Part shown: positions 59,170 to 64,000 of the stretch, piece by piece | How positions within the stretch are numbered: the stretch's first letter is position 1 | Layout of the letters: each line of letters opens with the position of its first letter | NCBI RefSeq assembly: GCF_051106095.1 | Contig: NC_135786.1 | Location: 16,852,501 to 16,916,500, forward strand | DNA: 64,000 nucleotides | From: Pogona vitticeps | Lineage: Eukaryota > Chordata > Lepidosauria > Squamata > Agamidae | Direction: 5' to 3' | Position numbers and translations under genes: made by a program | The notes under the pieces: model-generated | What the model was told of the DNA's origin: nothing | Databases searched by the model: none | The model's input: the letters and a program-made list of their open reading frames with translations, nothing else

Positions 59170-59853
59170 TAATTGTGTACCAACAAGACAGTTCTGATGT
59201 GTGGTGACCCCTTTCAGAGTCTGCTAGGTATAGAAATGCACAGAAGTGCTTTCCATTCCTTTCTGCTGAAGTCATCTGGGGAATGTGCAGCTTGCCCAAG
59301 GCCACACAGGCTGGCTGTTCTCTGGGTAGAGACAGTGGGGAACTAAACTCCCAAACTCTAGCTCCGCAGCCAAATGCCTAAACCACTGAACTATCCAGCC
59401 AGCTAATAATAATCATGTGCTGTCAAGTAACTTCTGATGGCCCTTTTCAGGATTTTCTGTGTACAAGGTATTTAAAAGTGTTTTACCACTGTTGTCTTCT
59501 GGAGGCATTGCTGGACTGTGCAGCTTGCCCAAGACCACATAGGCTGGCTCTTCTAGAATTCACAGTGGGGAACTGAACTCCCAACTTTTGGCTTTGTAGC
59601 CATCTACCTAACTCACTAAGCCAGCACCCAAATAGCTGCCAGCCATGAAGTTGATTCAAACTTATGGCAACTCTTTCCAGGGCTTTTTAGGTAGAGAATA
59701 CACCAGTTTACCACTCCTTTCTTCTGGCAGCATCCTCAGACTCTGCAGCTCGCTCATGACTACACAAGCTGGTTCTTCTCCCAGGAGGCATAGTGGGCAA
59801 CCGAACTCCCAATGTCTGGCTCCACAGCCTCAACCAATAAGCTATCCAGCTAC
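59170..59853 (-). mobile_element. Three Sauria-type SINEs in tandem, same orientation
   Basis: Copies lie at about 59170-59403, 59404-59625 and 59636-59853. Each has an RTE-like end (TTCTGATG-GTGACCC type), a middle GCCCAAGGCCACACAGGCTG-like block, a box B complement (GGGGAACTAAACTCCCAA type) and a tRNA-like end (CTAAACCACTGAACTATCCA type). They are diverged from one another, so they are probably separate insertions. Confidence 0.82.
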
Positions 59854-59961
59854 AGATAGTTTAAATCGAGGGAAGTATTTTCTGTTGTTGTTGTTTTATA
59901 TATATTTCATGATGGTGTGTCAACTTACCTCCTTGCATGTTTTTAAAAGCAGAGTAGCAAT

Positions 59962-60236
59962 GGTTTTTGTAGGTTTTTCTGGCTATCTAGCAGTGTTCTT
60001 GAGGTTTTTCTTCCTAATGTTTCACCAGTCTCTGTGACCAGCATCTTCAGAGGACAGGAGTCAGAACTCTGTCTGTGTCCGGAGCACAGGCAGAGTTCTG
60101 ACTCCTGTCCTCTGAAGATGCCGGCCACAGAGACTGGCGAAACATTAGGAAGGAAAACCTCAAGAGCACGGCCAGACAGCCCAAAAAACCTACAACAACT
60201 ACTGGATCCCGGTCGTGAAAGCCTTTGAGAATACAG
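59962..60236. repeat. Penelope-like inverted pair (116-bp arms)
   Basis: Arms 59962-60077 and 60085-60200 are inverted copies around a 7-nt spacer, TCCGGAG. Each carries GCAGAGTTCTGACTCCTGTC-type sequence and CTGAAGATGC-stem-GAAACATTAGGAAG. The tail CCCGGTCGTGAAAGCCTTTG ends the right copy. The same sequence occurs singly at 12780-12900. Confidence 0.85.
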
Positions 60237-60240
60237 AGTG

Positions 60241-60832
60241 GCAATGTTTAAATAAATACATTATATATGGGTGAAATCCTCTACTCACCTAGTTGGGAGC
60301 TCAGCCTATTCTAATTCAATGGGACTTCCTTCTGAATAGACAGGTACAGAATTGCAGTACAAGTGGAAAAATAATAGCAGTTTAAAGGCAAGAATTTGCA
60401 TGCCTTTCATTTAATTTCTCAGGACATTGTTCACCCCAAATGAAATATTTCTATGGTTCAGTCCTATCTGTACTTAACAATAATTGGGATTTATGTTTTC
60501 AGCGTTGCTCACATCCAGCTTAAACTCCACTGTTTATACAGGATCTCAGAATGCTCCACCATGACTGACTTTTACTTTTTCTGACTCCTCACCCCTTGAG
60601 TTGTCAGAAGCACAAATGATTCTAAATAGTGCATTTATAATTTCTATTGCTGCTGCTTTTCTCTCCCATGTTGGGCTACTGTGCCACAGCTGCAGCATTG
60701 CAGACAAGTGGCTTAAAGATTTCTGCCTTATTTGCTTCCAGAGTTTTAAAATTTTATTTTTTTTCTTCTACAAGTCCTGGAATCCTCCAGGCCATGGTAT
60801 TTAGGGGAAACTTGTCAAATAAAAATGCTAAC
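60241..60832. other. Non-coding, nothing recognised
   Basis: Only an 'actt-cttctgaatag' motif near 60325 was noted; no gene. Confidence 0.4.
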
Positions 60833-60974
<142 letters not shown>

Positions 60975-61992
60975 CCAGTGGCATGCAGCAGCTGCATTGT
61001 TCAAAATGAGTGAAAGGAAGCCAGAAACATCATTAAAATAAGACATACTCCCTACCAGATTTTTTAATCTTTTCATCTCCGGAGCTTGGCAGATGAGTTG
61101 TTATCACAGTTCTATAACAAATCTGAGCATTTTCCCAGCCTTCTATTTATCATGGTTTTGCAGGCAATCTGAAAGAACCTCATGTACCATGAAGGATATT
61201 ATTTGAGTGTGCTTGATAGGATACACAATGCTTTCTCTCCTGTTGTTGTTTCAGCTTTCCAACAACCCTCCAAAGAAGGTCAGTCTGAGAGATGATTGCC
61301 TGAATTCACCAGATGAGATCTGTTCATTCACAGATACGCACTCTTACACACCTGCTCGGTGCAACTGGGGCTGTGGAAATGTGCAGTGAAGCATAGTCAT
61401 ATTTGGTAATCATGTGGAATGCTTTTGAATAGGGCTAGGAAGACTATTGGTACTGTCCCTGTAGCAAGGATATAGATGTTGTTGTCATACAACTTCCATC
61501 ATCCTTTACCATAGGATGGTAAAGGATGGTAATTGTAGTCCAGCAACTTAAGAAAGTTTTGTTTCCCACCCTGACTTTCCAGCACAGACAAGAATCTATT
61601 CTGATAGCAGGCAAGTGGATTTCCCTTCGTGTTCAAGAAGTGTCAGTCACTCCTGCAAGAACTGACCGACTCTGTAATTCCAGATGTGAGTCAATGATTT
61701 GCAGTTAGCTCCATGGTTGAACAGGTATTTAAATCTGGGACACTATATTTTTACATGACGCTGGCAAACAAGAGTTTTCAAGCATCCAGGAACTACAGCT
61801 CCCATGATGTCATTTGAGTTCGCAACTTTCCCACTTTTGTGCAGTCCCAAAGCCCCTGGTATTTTCATAGTGCACAGGGATATATTGCCATGGATGTGTT
61901 GCAATGGAATGTATCCCCCCCCCCTTTTAGGTGCTAGGGAAATTGCTGTTTAAATTCTGCTGTCTGTAGGAACTGTGTTGTTTTGTGGAATT
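60975..61992. other. Non-coding, nothing recognised
   Basis: Small hAT-like scraps (ACTACAGCTCCCATGATGTC near 61792) only. Confidence 0.4.
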
Positions 61993-62055
61993 TTCATTCA
62001 TTCATTCATTCTATTTATACCCCACCTATCTAGTCATTGCGACCACTCTAGGCGG
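61993..62055 (-). mobile_element. LINE 3' tail, reversed
   Basis: (ATTC)n, then TATTTATACCCCACCTATCT and GCGACCACTCTAGGCGGC, the complement of the 24382 tail. Confidence 0.7.
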
Positions 62056-62765
62056 CATCTGAAATGATGTAAAAGGCCCTTCCCTGAAAAGGTTTGATGT
62101 GGTCGTGGTGACACATGCCTTTGTTACATCTCCTCTGGATGACTGTAACATGCTCTGTGTGAGGGTGCCTTGGGAAAATGTTTAGAGACTTCAGTGGATG
62201 CAAAACGCTGCAGCCAGATTGCTAACTGGGGCTGGTCACAGGGATCACCTAACACCCCCCCGCCCCCCGTTACAACAGCTCCTCCGGCTGCTGATCTGCT
62301 TCTTGGCACAATTCAAAGTACTGATTTTAACCTATAAAGCCTTAAACAGCTTGGGCCCAAGCTATCTCAAGGAATTTGTCTCCCTTTATGAGCCTACCTG
62401 GGTGTCAAGATCATCAGGGAGGCCCTTTCTTTTTGTCCCACCCGCTTCACAGGTGCATTTGGTGGGGACATGAGAGAGGGCCTTCTCTGTTGCTGCTCCC
62501 AAATTCTGAAACCCCCCACCCACATCTGCTTGCAGAAGGACAGCAAAGATGGCCCCATTTTTCCCTTGAATGACCGGCTCTCTGAAAGGGCATTTTAAAT
62601 GGAGTGTTACGCCTTGTTGCTTCAAAACTGGTTTTGGTGCTGATTTTGTTTACCGATTTTAGTGTGGTATTTGATTCTTTTCAAATATTTTTATATTTAC
62701 TGTTTTTAACCATTAGATATTGTCTTCTAATAACATAAGCTGCCTTGGGTCCTTTTATATATATG
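62056..62765 (+). mobile_element. L2 LINE 3' end
   Basis: Frames give MQNAAARLLTGAGHRDHLTP and KVLILTYKALNSLGPSYLKE, the standard L2 C-terminal signature, followed by HERGPSLLLLP-like and GNECPF-like remnants in other frames. It ends near CATAAGCTGCCTTGGGTCC. Frames are broken and it is inactive. Confidence 0.85.
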
Positions 62766-64000
62766 GGCACAGGTCCATTGTCTTCCCGCCAAGCCACCAG
62801 CAACAACTATATGCGTCTTCTGTCTCTCTGCAAGAAGCTCATTATGGTTCTATCTATCCCTAGCTTTATTCTTGTGAATTAAGTCAAGACAAGAAATACA
62901 GAAGTAGGATTGTTACCTGTGTCAGGTAAACTGAATGTGTTTAATGGTTCAACAGCTGGATCTCCCAAAACACTCTAAACACTTACTGCTAAGGAGACAT
63001 AGAAACAAGCTGGGTGAGACAAGGATTGGGCCCTGCCTTAGCAATGAATGTGTGAACTAGATAGAACAGGCACGGTGGGTGTGAATTGATGCGCACATGG
63101 GCATCTGGCTGATGTGAAAGTTTGGCCTATGCTGTCCTTTCGCACAATGCCAATCATGGGTCTCTGCAGAAGTCATCTAATGACGAACAGATGGGTCTGG
63201 ATCCCAGATTAACCACTAATCTTAGATTTCACAAAACATTCTTCCACCAGGTCATTCAGCAGCATCTATTATTTCATAACAGATTCTAGTCAGGATGGGG
63301 AGAAAGAAGAGAATGGCTTTCCTAACTTTGGTGAATGCAGATCAAGTGATGAAAGAAGTTGTGAAACCTCATTTTCTGACTGATTTTAAGAAAAGGCTGA
63401 GCAAATGTTTACTGAGGTGAGGTGGATTCTGCCCCAGGGCAGGCCAGACTGACCGAGAGAGTCCTTGAAATTCTTTAGACCTAGACTCCTCAGACAGCAA
63501 GCACCTCAGCATTAGCGCACCATTGCCTATTAGCCAGTGAATGAAGATGAGGGAAGCCATCGGAAGGAAAAAACAGACACCAGGAGGTGATGCCACTCTA
63601 ACCCTCCCTCCAAAAAAAAAAAAAAGATAAAAGCAAAAAAAAAAAACCAACAACCACTCAGAAAGGGCCCTCAAGGCTACATTAACTGTAGAATTACATT
63701 CAGGCCTACAAGCCTATCCACAATCCAATTGTTAAATTGGAATATGTGGATTTCAGCCGATTCCCACCCGTTGGCTTCAAGTAGGTCTAACTACCAAGAT
63801 CCAAACAGCATTCTAGGAAACTGGAGGGCTGTTTTCTCAAGTTTCTTGGTTGGGTGACACTTTTGCTGTTTTTATGTCAACCGAGTTGATTTCCAGTTGC
63901 ACCTGCTGTGTACTGAGATGAGCAACCATCAAAACAAAACAAAACAAAACAACTGATACATCTTTAGTCTTCCTGGCCGGGAGGTGGGGTTTCTACGCCT
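62766..64000. other. Non-coding; possible LINE scrap and A-rich runs
   Basis: CTGATTTTAAGAAAAGGCTG near 63380 could be a CR1-like C-terminal scrap (weak). Poly-A runs lie at 63612 and 63637, and (AAAAC)n at 63932-63950. No gene was recognised. Confidence 0.35.

Overview
The window looks like nuclear DNA from a squamate reptile, most likely a lizard. It carries a typical squamate repeat mix: CR1, L2, L1 and RTE/BovB LINEs, tRNA-derived Sauria-type SINEs with RTE-like tails, Tigger-like and hAT-like MITEs, Penelope-like fragments and many long microsatellites. The identification rests on this repeat mix and on protein similarity recalled from memory, not on a search. No viral, LTR-element, plasmid, CRISPR or bacterial feature was recognised.

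The only host gene I can support is TFAP2C (transcription factor AP-2 gamma), complete on the minus strand. Its seven coding exons lie between 45745 (start) and 22738 (stop). All junctions have GT/AG boundaries, the phases agree, and the exons join to a 448-residue protein. The start lies in a CpG island at about 45.6-46.65 kb. The transcript runs leftward, and its 3' UTR ends either near 22.2 kb or, more probably, near 19.9 kb. A Pumilio/AU-rich motif cluster lies at 20.30-20.35 kb.

Layout: 1-19 kb is gene-free flank downstream of TFAP2C, filled with repeats. These include a decayed L2-like piece, a short L1-type element with a perfect 17-bp target-site duplication, a CR1, a Penelope-like segment, and a 5'-truncated L1 broken up by later insertions. 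19.7-45.7 kb is TFAP2C; its 3'-half introns hold MITEs, SINEs and BovB, and intron 1 is nearly repeat-free. 45.7-53.2 kb is a CpG-rich, repeat-poor upstream region. A second CpG island without an assigned gene lies at 53.65-55.2 kb. 56-64 kb is again repeat-rich, with RTE, three SINEs in tandem, a 116-bp inverted Penelope-like pair, a long ATT microsatellite and an L2 3' end.

No new gene system was found. The most useful leads are the repeated occurrence of near-perfect fold-back (inverted duplication) structures, the 3' UTR Pumilio/AU-rich cluster, the ORF1-only L1-like element with an ETS+CRE 5' end, a MITE 95 bp from a TFAP2C splice acceptor, and the orphan CpG island.
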